Shown here piece by piece: positions 48,201-57,970 of a DNA stretch of 64,000 nucleotides. Source of the DNA: Dactylonectria macrodidyma (Eukaryota > Ascomycota > Sordariomycetes > Hypocreales > Nectriaceae); assembly GCA_020744425.1 (NCBI GenBank), contig JAGMUV010000007.1, forward strand, positions 2,604,001 through 2,668,000. The letters are read 5' to 3'. Position numbers and translations under genes: made by a program. The notes under the pieces were generated by a model. That model did no database searches and had not been told where the DNA came from. It saw nothing but the letters and a program-made list of their open reading frames with translations. Positions within the stretch are counted from its first letter, which is position 1. The number at the start of each line of letters is the position of its first letter.

Positions 48201-50007
48201 ATGGGCGCGAAGTCGGCCGAGGTAAGGACATTTAATTCCCAACGTTACGGTGATTGGCTTGTCATGTTGATATCAGCTGCACAGCACATGGCTCGAATAA
48301 GCGACCTGTACATGGGCCACCAAGATAACATTCACAATATTGACCTAGTCAACAAGGACGAGGAGGCTCGTCGACTCAAGTTGCGTCTTCTGTCACTCCG
48401 GGACGAGAACGCCTTGTTGAAGGACAGGGTGGCTCAGAGAGACTCTCGTCTCAACCTCTTTGTTCGACAAGGGAGTGAGGTACAAGCCGAGCTGGAAGAA
48501 GCAAGGGAGAACGCCAAACTCCAGGATGCTAGGCTCAAGAAGCAAACCAACGAACTAACGGCCCTCAAGGTGAGATTGAAGATGCCGAACGACAATTCAT
48601 TGACTGACTGGGATTGAGACCGAGCTTGGATCTCTCAATGGGTCCATGCAAGATTCTACCAAAGCACTTCACGAAAAATTCGCCCTCGATCGAGAACTGA
48701 ACCGCCTTCGACCCGAGATTGAACATCTGAAATCACAACTCGTAAACCACCAGGCGGTAATTGCTGAGAAGCAAGACCTCCAGAGACAACTAAACTCCCT
48801 CGAAGTTGAGCTACAGAACGAAAAGCGATCGAAACAACGCCTCCAACAGAAGAATGATGCCGAGGTCGCCGGTGATTGGAAGACGCGTCTGGAAGCAATG
48901 GAGAAGAAGCACGCATCTGAGAAGAAGGAATGGGAGCAGGCTAAGAAAGAGCACGAGCGAGACCTCCGGGAGGCTCAGGGTGAAAACGAACGCCTGGATG
49001 ATCGAGTGTCTACGATCAAGTCCAAGCTGAAGAATGTGCAGTCTGAGCTGAAAGATGCGCGAGACGAGCTTGAAAGATGCCGTGCCGATCTCGAAGCGAC
49101 GCGAAAGGTATCTCGAAAGGGGAGTGACCAGCCAAAGAAGAAGGTTACTATGAAGGCGCAACCTAACCGCAAACGCCGGGTTAACGACACAAGCATGGAT
49201 GATATTAGCATCGGCACACCTGGTCTGGATGAAGCTACTTTCAAGAGGCCTTTGAAAAAGCGCGCTGCCGAGCTTGCACTGGTCGGAGAGAAGTCAACCT
49301 TCTCCATTACCCCCTTCTTAAGCCGGACCAAGAACCTCTCGGACGAGTCCATGGACCTGCCGTCTCCGACCAACAAGCCAGCGGGCGTGCCGGAAGTAGT
49401 GATGGAAGAGGAAGAAGAAAACGACGAGGAGGAAGAAGAGGAGGAGGAAGAGGAATATGAGGAAACACATGCTAAGTCCGATTCCCATGTGTTGGATGAG
49501 CCGGTCCACGATGTGTTGGTACAAACCAAGAAGCTACCAGATTCCAAGGCATCGAAGGCACGGGGTAGGCCTCGAAAGGTGCTCGATGAAGCGCCAACGC
49601 TGAAGAAAAACATGCCCAGCTCATCGGCACAGAGAATGCGGACGTTGGAGGCCAACAGCAAACCAGAGAAGATAGCAGAGGAGCCGGAAAGTCTAGAGCA
49701 AGAGAATGGAGCTGCAAAACGGGGCAAGAAGGGATTGGGGCTTAAGGCTAAGAGTGTTGAGTCACGCCCTGGTAGTACGAGCGTACTTGAAGCGGATGGG
49801 AAGAAGAAGAAGCGCAAGATTTTGGGCAGCAACACACTCTTTGACGAGGAGGAGGGAGAAACGGTGCCTAGGCCGGCGAAGCCAGCGCTGGTTGCTGGTC
49901 GGAGGCTTAAGGCGCCTTTGGGTGGTATTCCGAATGCCTTTGGGGGACGGACGTTCTCGCCACTGAAGAGGGACAGGCGAGGAGTTCATGCGAGCTTCTT
50001 GGTTTAA
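48201..50007 (+). CDS. Coiled-coil, acidic/basic nuclear-type protein of unknown function
   Basis: Best model: 48201-48221 (7 codons), 48285-48569, 48619-50007, about 564 aa. The second intron (49 nt, donor GTGAGA, CTGAC branch) is required: it joins ELTALK to TELGSLNGSMQDSTK in a continuous coiled coil. The first intron keeps frame, so the ATG at 48288 or retention are alternatives. Residues about 25-260 are heptad-rich coiled coil. Then come a basic stretch (KKKVTMKAQPNRKRR), an acidic Glu run (about 49406-49470), an AT-hook-like ARGRPRKVL, and a Lys/Arg-rich tail ending RTFSPLKRDRRGVHASFLV. I do not recognise a named family. DNA- or chromosome-associated scaffolding would fit the layout, but that is inference. 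Confidence 0.75.
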
Positions 50008-50535
50008 ACCTGAGTGACGGTTATTGACTGAGCAAGTGGCGAGGAGCTAGACGAAGGACGGCGAAATGGCAACACGGTCGGGGATGCACATGTGGCGTTC
50101 GGGATTCATTAGGGAGGGCATCAGGATTTATTTCTCTTGCGGTGCTGCCTTTGGGTTAAATTGAAACGATTTTAACAAATGCTACCAGTGTCGATATCGT
50201 GAAGCGGCTGAGTCTTCCCACTCAGCAAGTGTTTAAGTTGCAGCCTGGTTGTTTGTACTAAGCTACTGTGCATGTTGTAGGGCTTTGAAAAAACAGGTTT
50301 GTCTCTGAGTGGGTTTCATGTCATTCTCATCCCGTCTCAAAGGCGGGCCGTGTGTATCCAAGACGAAGAAAAAAAAAGGTCCTGGCTCCCACATCAGCAA
50401 CTTGATCCGCTAGTGTTTCGGAATGATGAAAGTGTGAACTTCCTCGTCTTACCACTACAATTCCCGCCGTAGGAGCATACCCATCTAGATCCAAGATTAT
50501 TCATCCTCCTCCACGCTTGGGTCTAATAATTTGCC
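50008..50535. other. Intergenic
   Basis: 3' UTR of the coiled-coil gene and the MRM2 promoter. Nothing else recognised. Confidence 0.5.
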
Positions 50536-51941
50536 ATGATTTCCCGACGAACCACATGCCTCACAAACCTCTTACGCTCGCCCAATGTCCCCAGCGCGTC
50601 GAAGTTCCCAATCGCATTGCCATCCCCATGCCTTGCGCGCTCAGCATCGTCCACGTCCCGCTGGAAGCAGCGTCAGGGACGCGATTCTTTTGCTAGGGAT
50701 GCGAAGGTGCAAGGGCTGAAAAGTCGGGCAGCGTTTAAGCTGCTAGAGGTATGCGATACTGACGATGATGGCAGAAGGGGTGGCAAAGTTGGCTGTAGTC
50801 GTTTCCTGCGCTGACGAACCGGGAGATGGATGCCAAGTATAGGATATTCAAGGGCAACGGCCAGACAGTAATCGACTTGGTGAGTCTGGCTCGCGTAGCC
50901 TAGGACTTGGAATCATGGGGCTCATCTAAGTATAGGGCTACGCCCCAGGGAGTTGGTCTCAGGTATGGCCCCGGCTTTGATGCCAATGCGGGATACAACC
51001 CGTTTTACCTCAACCTGCGGATCACTGCATATTCATCTGCTTTAGGTCGCTATCGAGCGAACACGTCCTCATGGCCGCGTTATTGGCATCGACCTCATCC
51101 CAGCCCAGCCCCCGCGCGGCGTTACCACCTTCCAAGGAGACTTCCTCTCTCCCGGCGTCCAGGCCATGGTTAAGGCCTTCATCCTCGACTCACATCAGCG
51201 CCACCCAACTCCTCCTCTATCACCGGATGACCAGGACACTGAGCAATCAGACGAGGATATGCATGCACAAGACGTTGACCCGCCCAGCTACATCGACATG
51301 GAGCGCCATGCCGTCCCGTCCTCAGAGTCTTCGGCGCTGCCCTCGGATGCCTCTTCGAAGCGCCTTGTCGATGTTTGTCCACTGCCCCCTCCGCCAATGC
51401 CCGTCGAAATTATGGACGGCGCAGTAAAAGATTTCTAATGCTTCCTTTAGGTCGTCTTGAGTGACATGTCAGCACCCTGGGAGCAAACATCTGGTTTCAA
51501 CGTGAACACCTTGAGTAATCCCTATCATAGGCTGATGAACACGAGCGGCAATACCTTTCGGGACCATGCCGGCAGCATGGTAAGTAAACTGCGAACCCTA
51601 GCTTCCCTTTATTGAGCGCTCTTGGGTGACACTTAACCATTTTGTGGTTAGGACCTCTGCACCGCCGCCCTACATTTTGCGAGCGACACCCTGAAGGCTG
51701 GCGGTCACTTTGTTTGCAAGTTCTACCAAGGTTCGGAGGACAAGCTTCTCGAGCAGAAGTTGAAGGCCATGTTTGCCAAGGTATACAGAGAGAAGCCCGA
51801 GTCATCGAGGAAGGTAAGCGTCCTACAGATCACGCTCGACGATTCATGAAGACTTACTTTCGGACAATTTAGGAGAGCAAAGAGGCTTTCTTTGTAGCAC
51901 TACGGAGGAAAGGCAACGCCACTGTGGAACCAGACACTTGA
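50536..51941 (+). CDS. MRM2: Mitochondrial 21S rRNA 2'-O-methyltransferase Mrm2 (FtsJ/RrmJ)
   Basis: Seven exons: 50536-50748, 50826-50879, 50936-50962 (27 nt), 51046-51372, 51451-51579, 51652-51813, 51873-51941, giving 326 aa. The N-terminus (MISRRTTCLTNLLRSPN) is a mitochondrial presequence. The RrmJ fold is intact: SRAAFKLLE, IDLGYAPGSWSQV (SAM-binding loop), RVIGIDLIPAQPP, VVLSDMSAPWE and GGHFVCKFYQG. All four catalytic positions of the RrmJ K-D-K-E set appear (Lys in AFKLLE, Asp in LSDMSAP, Lys in VCKFYQ, Glu in SKEAFF). An acidic Ser/Pro-rich insert of about 60 residues lies between FILD and VVLSDM. The enzyme methylates the mitochondrial large rRNA A-loop. It is convergent with eL18, with 240 bp between stops. 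Confidence 0.93.
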
Positions 51942-52181
51942 TGCTAATTGAGTAGTGTTTTGCATATTTCCTAAAGGTCATGTCTAGTACGGGCTTGGTG
52001 CCGGTGGATAACGTTCAAAACATTACGGTAGCAATGCGTAAGAATTTCATTGTAGAATTTTGTGATACCTAGCCACGCCAATTCCATGCAAGACCCATTT
52101 GCAAACCGAATGCCGGTATCAATTGCCTGATATACCGGCCGGAACTCCTCTCGAGGCCAATCATTTTCGTCAAACACCCCC

Positions 52182-53008
52182 TTAGACCTTGAAACCACGC
52201 GAGCGTCTTCGGCCACGGGCTCGCTCAAACTTGCGACCCTTGGACTCGACGTAGGGTTTCTGCAGAATTTGTTAGACGGCGCTATTGTCACAGAATCGCA
52301 AACGCTACGTACCTTGTTCGAGTGGGGACCGAAGCCGAAGTGCTTGACGGCCTCACGGGCGTTCTTGGGGCCACGGAGGATCAGGGTGTTGCTGCCAGTG
52401 GGGGCACGGAGAGCAAGCTGGTCCAGGGTGATGGCCTCACCACCGGCGGCGACAATGCGAGCGCGAGCGGTGGCAGTGAATCGCAGGGCAGCGACGGTGG
52501 TCTTGGGGAACTGAAGGAGACGGTTGTCGTCCGTGACGGTGCCGACAACGACGACAGTTCGCTTCTCGCCCTCCTTGTTAATGTTGGCCACAATTCGGGA
52601 CAAAGACACGGGAGGTCGGTTAATCTTGGACGTGAACAGACGTCGAAGAACGACCTTGTTGAAAGAAGAGTCGGTTCGGCCTAGAATGCGCACAATGTTA
52701 ATGGGCTGTCGGCGGCTTAGTAGGATCGCGTGGATCGGGACATACGGGCCAAGAAGCGGTAAAGCTTCACCAAGAGCTTAAGATAGACATTGTCGCTCTT
52801 GGGGGCAGTGCGGTGCGTGCCCTTGACGTGGTGGCGGTCGAGATCGATACCTGTTGGGTGAAGTCATCGTCAGCCATTTGATTCAAGCATGCTCAAGAAC
52901 GGCAACGCTGTCTTGCGGAAACAAGATGGTGCCTTGATCGCAGAGAGAAGCCCAAGGCCTCTCTCTACTCGCATACAGAGGCTGAGCTGGAAAACTTCAC
53001 GTACCCAT
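52182..53008 (-). CDS. RPL18: 60S ribosomal protein eL18
   Basis: Four exons: 53008-53005 (ATGG only), 52850-52746, 52680-52313, 52259-52182, giving 184 aa. The first exon is four nucleotides. Splicing with the acceptor CAACAG gives [19 protein letters not shown], the conserved eL18 start; unspliced RNA reads ATG GGT ACG TGA. The remaining exons give [27 protein letters not shown] and the C-terminal [13 protein letters not shown]. eL18 is a core large-subunit protein. The reading frame closes at each junction, so the model is firm. Confidence 0.95.
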
Positions 53009-53765
53009 GGCGGCGGTTGTCGCTGTGTAATTTGGCGATGCTGGGTGGTGTAGCGACTGGCCTTCCTTCACCTTTTCGAAAAATTCAAGGGCTTTGGGTG
53101 AGTGGGTCTCTGCTACTACTGGGGCGGGCAATTCGTAGGCGGTCACCTCTGGCAATTAGGGCACGGAAGGTGCTTTCACCCTAAGTGGACTGGCGTTATT
53201 CTTTCCACATCTAATAACAGGCCCGAGTCAGCTGACCGGCGACGAATGGGGTTTGTGACACCTGCAGCCTGCTGACCGAGCCTTAGTTGACATGCGGTAC
53301 ACCGAGGCGCCCGGCTCACCATTGTGCAACCTAGGATCGTCGATTGATCCATTGGAAATGAGAAGCTGATTCGATCTCGAGAGCGACTTCATGGTGCTGA
53401 AGAGAGAATAAATTTCAGGGCATTTCTTTTATGTGTTAGTTGTGAACCAAAAACAATCCGTGTCACGCCCAAATGATGTGAAATATTGGCATCATAGTTC
53501 ATCTATTGTAAGTGTACCTATATATCCACCATAACGCGCTGGAAGATGCGGTGTCTTCTCTTCTCCTGAAAGTCCGTGGCCTCGCTAGTCGTTTTGCGGA
53601 TTGGTCCCGCCAGCGTACATCTAACTTCCTAATCGTGTGGCCTCCTACCGTTGTCAACCCCAGCCTTTGTTACCTTCTCCATGTCCTTTTTAGTCAAGTA
53701 GCCAATCATCTCATGCCTAGCCTGGCGCAAATCGCCTATATGTTATCGTCACAAACTCATACATG
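53009..53765. other. eL18 promoter and intergenic
   Basis: Upstream region of eL18 and the 3' side of the carrier gene. No gene and no CACGTG seen here, unlike the eL19 promoter. Confidence 0.5.
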
Positions 53766-55011
53766 TCATAGGGAGTGAGGCTCGGCGTCTGGTCTTAGGT
53801 TGACCAGGAAGTCGCGCGTCATTTCGAAACTCAGCCAACTTGATGCCATGCTGGGGGCGACCTTGAGGAGGTTAGGGACAATTCCCTTGTAAAGACCCTT
53901 TATTCCCTCATGGATCACTATCACACGGATCGCATCAGCCACGGACTTGTACTGGTAGCCCATGCCTGACATGGTATTGATCTGGAATCGTCGACGAAGT
54001 ACATCGCTATATTTCTCGTTAGAACCGCTTTGCATGGTATTCATGGTAGCACTCACAAAGGGTAGGTGCAGGTCTGGGCAACGGCACCGGAGATGGCACC
54101 GGCGAGCAGTTTTCGAGTGGCGCTGGGGTTTTGTTCTCCTTCTCGGGTCAAGTACTTTCGAGCCGATTCATACACCATGAAATTTAGGCCGACCTAGGAT
54201 GACGTGTTAACGGTGGGGATTGCGGTCGTGATGAAGTCCACGACGTACATAGGGCGCGACACCAGCCACGGTAGGGATGATGCCCCTGTACAGTGCAGAC
54301 ACACCACCTTCGGTCTTGTACATGCGTACCAAGGTAGTCCACATGCCAGGTAGTCTCTCGGGTCTGTCTCCCAGCTCCGCGAAACTCGCTGACTGGATAG
54401 ACAGTCGGGTTCGAACAATGTCGAGGGGATATGTGAGGAAAACGGAGGTAATTCCTGCGATGCCGCCACAGACGAGACGTTTGAAGGCAGAGAGATCAGC
54501 ACCTGGTGAGCCTTCGAAGAAAGTCTGCAACGCTGTCAATCATGGTCGTGAAAGAGGAGAATACATGTGTACACACCCGCTTATAAAAGTTGTAACTGCT
54601 GAACTGAACGGCCGAATACGGGACGATGCGGATGCAGTTGGTGCCATTGCCACGCATGAATCCTCTCCAACCCTCCTCTCTCCACATCTTTGCTAGGGCT
54701 TGTCCTACCGAAAGTTTGTAGGCATCTCGACCGACGCTCTGGATTTGCATGAGAATCTTGAGGCGCTCCAAAGGTGAGACGACAGTTCGGGAGACAGCGC
54801 CGGCGACGCCGCCGGCGCAGAATGCGGCAACGACGGGTTGGGAAACGGCATCTTGAAACTGCTCTAGGCGCTTCTCGAGAACGGTTGGCGAATTGGCCAT
54901 ATCTGGCTCCGACTGTTGAGTATCAGCGTTGCTGTGTCGGCCAGGAGGCGATTAGGGGCGGGCGGGAGCATAAGCGAACGCAGCGTTGAGGGTCGGACAT
55001 ACAGTAGACAT
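53766..55011 (-). CDS. Mitochondrial carrier (YPR011C / APS-PAPS carrier type)
   Basis: Five exons: 55011-55003 (three codons), 54912-54577, 54524-54249, 54193-54057, 54006-53766, giving 332 aa. The upstream mini-exon MST joins in frame through donor GTATGT and acceptor CAACAG to SEPDMANSPTVLEKR; the internal ATG at 54900 is the fallback start. Three Solcar repeats are present, with the signatures SPLERLKILMQIQ, YPLDIVRTRL and YPFDVLRRRF, each followed by the acidic/aromatic-G end motifs (EEGWRGFMRGN, GVSALYRGI, IKGLYKGI). Family resemblance is closest to the fungal YPR011C group, in yeast a mitochondrial adenosine 5'-phosphosulfate/PAPS transporter; CoA carriers (Leu5/SLC25A42) are the main alternative. 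The protein sits in the inner mitochondrial membrane. Confidence 0.9.
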
Positions 55012-56781
55012 GGCGACAAGATAACTCGTCGCGTCGTGTCTTGTGACTCAATTGGTCTTGAACAATGCTTCAGCACCGAGTAGGCGACCCAGTCCCTGCT
55101 CTGTCCTGGGCTTGTCGCATCAACAAGTTGGCCAGGACTACCGGGAAGGTTGAGCGGCGGCTAACGAAATCGAAGCGCTCCGCTGCTCCTATTATCCTCG
55201 CGTGCTATGATATCTCGGCTAGATGTGGTGACTCCGAAGAGGGCGATGGTATGCCGGGACGAAGGAACAGGAGGCAGCCGGCAACCATCGGGGGAGAACC
55301 GGGATGCTTCTGCGCCGAAGCTGACGACGACGATGCGCGGGCGGGCGGCGGCTGGCTGGCCGATTCGCGACGTCGACAGCAGCGGTCGCCTTTAGTAATG
55401 CTCGTGGAAATGTTGGAGAGGTAATCGGCCCATGGAGACGGTGCGATGTGGTTTGCAAAGAAGCGGGATGGAGCGCGTGGACCGGCGATGCGGATGACTT
55501 CGGGGCGCGTGAGGTCCCGGTATTCCCTCGCCTCGGAGGTGGATTTTGGTGGGGTTGTGGCTTGGCCGAGCTGGGCTAGCAGTCTACATAGGTACGTAGT
55601 ACGCAGTCTAATAGTGCGTAAGACGGGGGTCGAGATTGTGGCAGCGAACGGTGGTCAACTAGAAAACATTGTAGTCTAGGTATTGCATGCAATAACAGAC
55701 AATGGCATGCAACGAGCACATGGTGTGTAGGCGCTTAGATTTACCGCTGGGCTATCATGCCTTCATCTCATTGCGAACGCATGAAAGCGGCGTGGATCGA
55801 TCTGGAAGCCTCAGACACGACTAAGTTTTTGATGAGGCAGTTCTCAACTTTGCGTTCCTAGGAGGCACAATTCATTTGGGCGAGCTCAAAGCTGGTGCTG
55901 GGTGGCTGTGCTGCAATTTGACTCGGGCATCTAAGGTACCTAGAGAAGTATCTATCGACGGATCCCAATTAGTACCTAGGTACGGTGCCTTACCTCGTAA
56001 GTAGTTACACAGAGATCAAGACTTCTCCAGCAGTGGGCCATTGTGGCAACAGGCTGTGCTGCAAGGCTGAAGCTTCATCAGTCCAATCCCTGCTGGACGA
56101 GCTGAACAGATTGTCTGCTGCTACGACATGCCACGACAAGCAAGGATTTTGGTTCAGATGTAGTGCAGACTGGTTTCGTGGCAATACCATCTGTTGGTAG
56201 CAGCAAAAAGTACCGGGCTAGAGGAACGGCTTATCGGATCACGGTGTTGTCACGTATTCGAGCTGGTCAGAGGTCATGTCGGCCGGCTTCCTTAGGTACC
56301 TACGCCCACCAAATTGAACCATCACACCACTTCATCGTCTCCGCATCTTCACGCCCCGGACACGCGATATAATTTGATATGGAGAACCATGAATTGCGCA
56401 TCGCGTGATGGACAACTGTCACGTGAAGAAGTCGACCATGAAATTAGAAACTAGAGCGTCTAGAACCCATGATCCTGTTGACACCTTCATGAGCAACTGT
56501 CTAAACTACCCGTGAAATGTGTACGTCATTTAGAAATACGTCCCACCAAAAATACCATCAATTTCGCAAATAAAAAAGGGCACGACGGCCGACGTCGTGG
56601 CTCCAGGGATAATACTACGTGGCCAAACATCTGATCGGGCCATCAAGTCGGTGCTAGAAATGTTGCGCATGTTAAGTGAGGGGAAAAAAAGCCACGTCCG
56701 GATCAGAAAGCAGAAACTTTTCCTTGAAAACTTGGCCTACCGCCGAGGGACATTCCCAGCCTTGCGAATCATGAAACACCA
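55012..56781. other. Intergenic, no gene recognised
   Basis: 1.8 kb between the carrier promoter and the SR gene 3' end. Contains TACCTAGGTA (55973-55982) and TAGGTACCTA (56293-56302) palindromes. Frames are short or GC-biased shadows without family matches. Confidence 0.5.
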
Positions 56782-57970
56782 TCATTCCGCAACGTCGAGA
56801 TCATCGTGAGCTGGGGGAGGGCTGTCCTGAGCTGTGTCCAAGTTAGCAATGGTCAGCCGCGTCTTGCCTGAATTATGATACGCACGCTTTCGCTCTTCAC
56901 CATTGGTTCCATTCTCCCTTCGTTCGCGGTCATCACGGTCATCCTTAGAATCGCGCTCACGATCGCTGTATGAGTTTGTTAGAGTCATGGCTGGAAACGA
57001 GAGGCAAGGAATAGGTACCGATGGTCAGGGCTACGAGAACGGTCCCGATCACGACGGCCACCCTCGCGGTCATAGTCGCGATCGCGGTCCCGGCGGTCGT
57101 CCTTGCGAGGTGAGTACTCGCGGGTACTGCGACGGGGGGACGGCGAGCGCCCACGGCGGGGTGAACGGCCACCACGGCGGTCCCGGTCTCGGCCAGATTC
57201 AAATCGCCACGAGGCAGAGGGAGGCGTACGGGCCCACTGATATTGATGTCAGTGTTCTGTCTGTTTAGGGGCGTCACTGCGATCGCACCTCAATCTTTAG
57301 AAGGTCATCACGGCCAATGCGTTTGTTGTGCATTTCATGGTAGGCATCGTCGGCGTCGCGTCGATCCTCATATTCGACAAAAGCAAAGCTGATGATAGCC
57401 ATGTCAGTAAGAGCCATGATCGATGGAACAGAATACGTGTTGCTCACAGTCGACTAGAGGTTGACCTTGGTGCAGGGATGTCGCACCGAACAAGCCGTCC
57501 GTAGCTAGAAAAGACAGTATCAGCATGTGGCAGAAGCGCAGTCACCCAACATATCGCCAACGGGGCCCCCTTTTTAGCATGGCATGGCATGCGTACTCTC
57601 GTGCCGATGCTTGAGAGATGATCGTCGACTCGAACGAAAAGCGGTTGCGAAGCGAACGAGCGGACTCATCGACGGACGGGAGAAGGTAGGGGGAGGCAAG
57701 GCTGGGGCGTGGGCGCGTGCGAAAACGAGAACGACGGGCGAGGGCGGCGAGGATGGCGAGGTGTCAAGCCAAGAGCTCAAGATCTCCGGGGGATTTTCTC
57801 GCCATGGGCGCGACATAGACGAGGGCGCGGGCGAGGACGAGGGCGTTGACGAGGGCGTGGACGTGGGCGTGGGCGAGGTTGACATACCGTTCGAACTCGT
57901 AGGCGAGGTCGCGAGCGCGGGTGCCGTGACTGAAGCCGGTCACGTAGAGGGTTTGGCCACCGCGAGACAT
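56782..57970 (-). CDS. SR-family splicing factor (one RRM plus RS domain)
   Basis: Five exons: 57970-57888, 57504-57448, 57388-57289, 57236-57019, 56965-56782, giving about 213 aa. An N-terminal RRM covers residues 7-80, with RNP2 LYVTGF and RNP1 LFAFVEYE. The donor choice GACT|GTGAGC in exon 2 is set by the frame (STSSRLFAFVEYEDRR). The RRM is followed by WARTPP and an Arg/Ser/Asp-rich domain (GRSPRRGRSPSPRRSTREYS, then RDRDRSRSPDHR and DRERDSKDDRDDRERR). It ends PPPAHDDLDVAE. SR proteins bind exonic RNA and recruit splicing machinery and are phosphorylated on RS dipeptides. Intron 1 is unusually long for this window (383 nt) and contains a GC-rich repeat. Confidence 0.88.
57786..57880. repeat. 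GC-rich imperfect GAGGGCG-type repeat in SR intron 1
   Basis: Repeated GAGGGCG / GTGGGCG / GACGAGGGCG units within the first intron of the SR gene, just downstream (in gene sense) of its first donor. Confidence 0.7.

Noticed and set aside
56832..56867. Possible GC-AG intron near the end of the SR gene (CAG|GCAAGA ... GCTAAC ... ACACAG)
   Set aside because: At 36 nt it is below the usual fungal minimum, and the frame stays open without it; left as exon.
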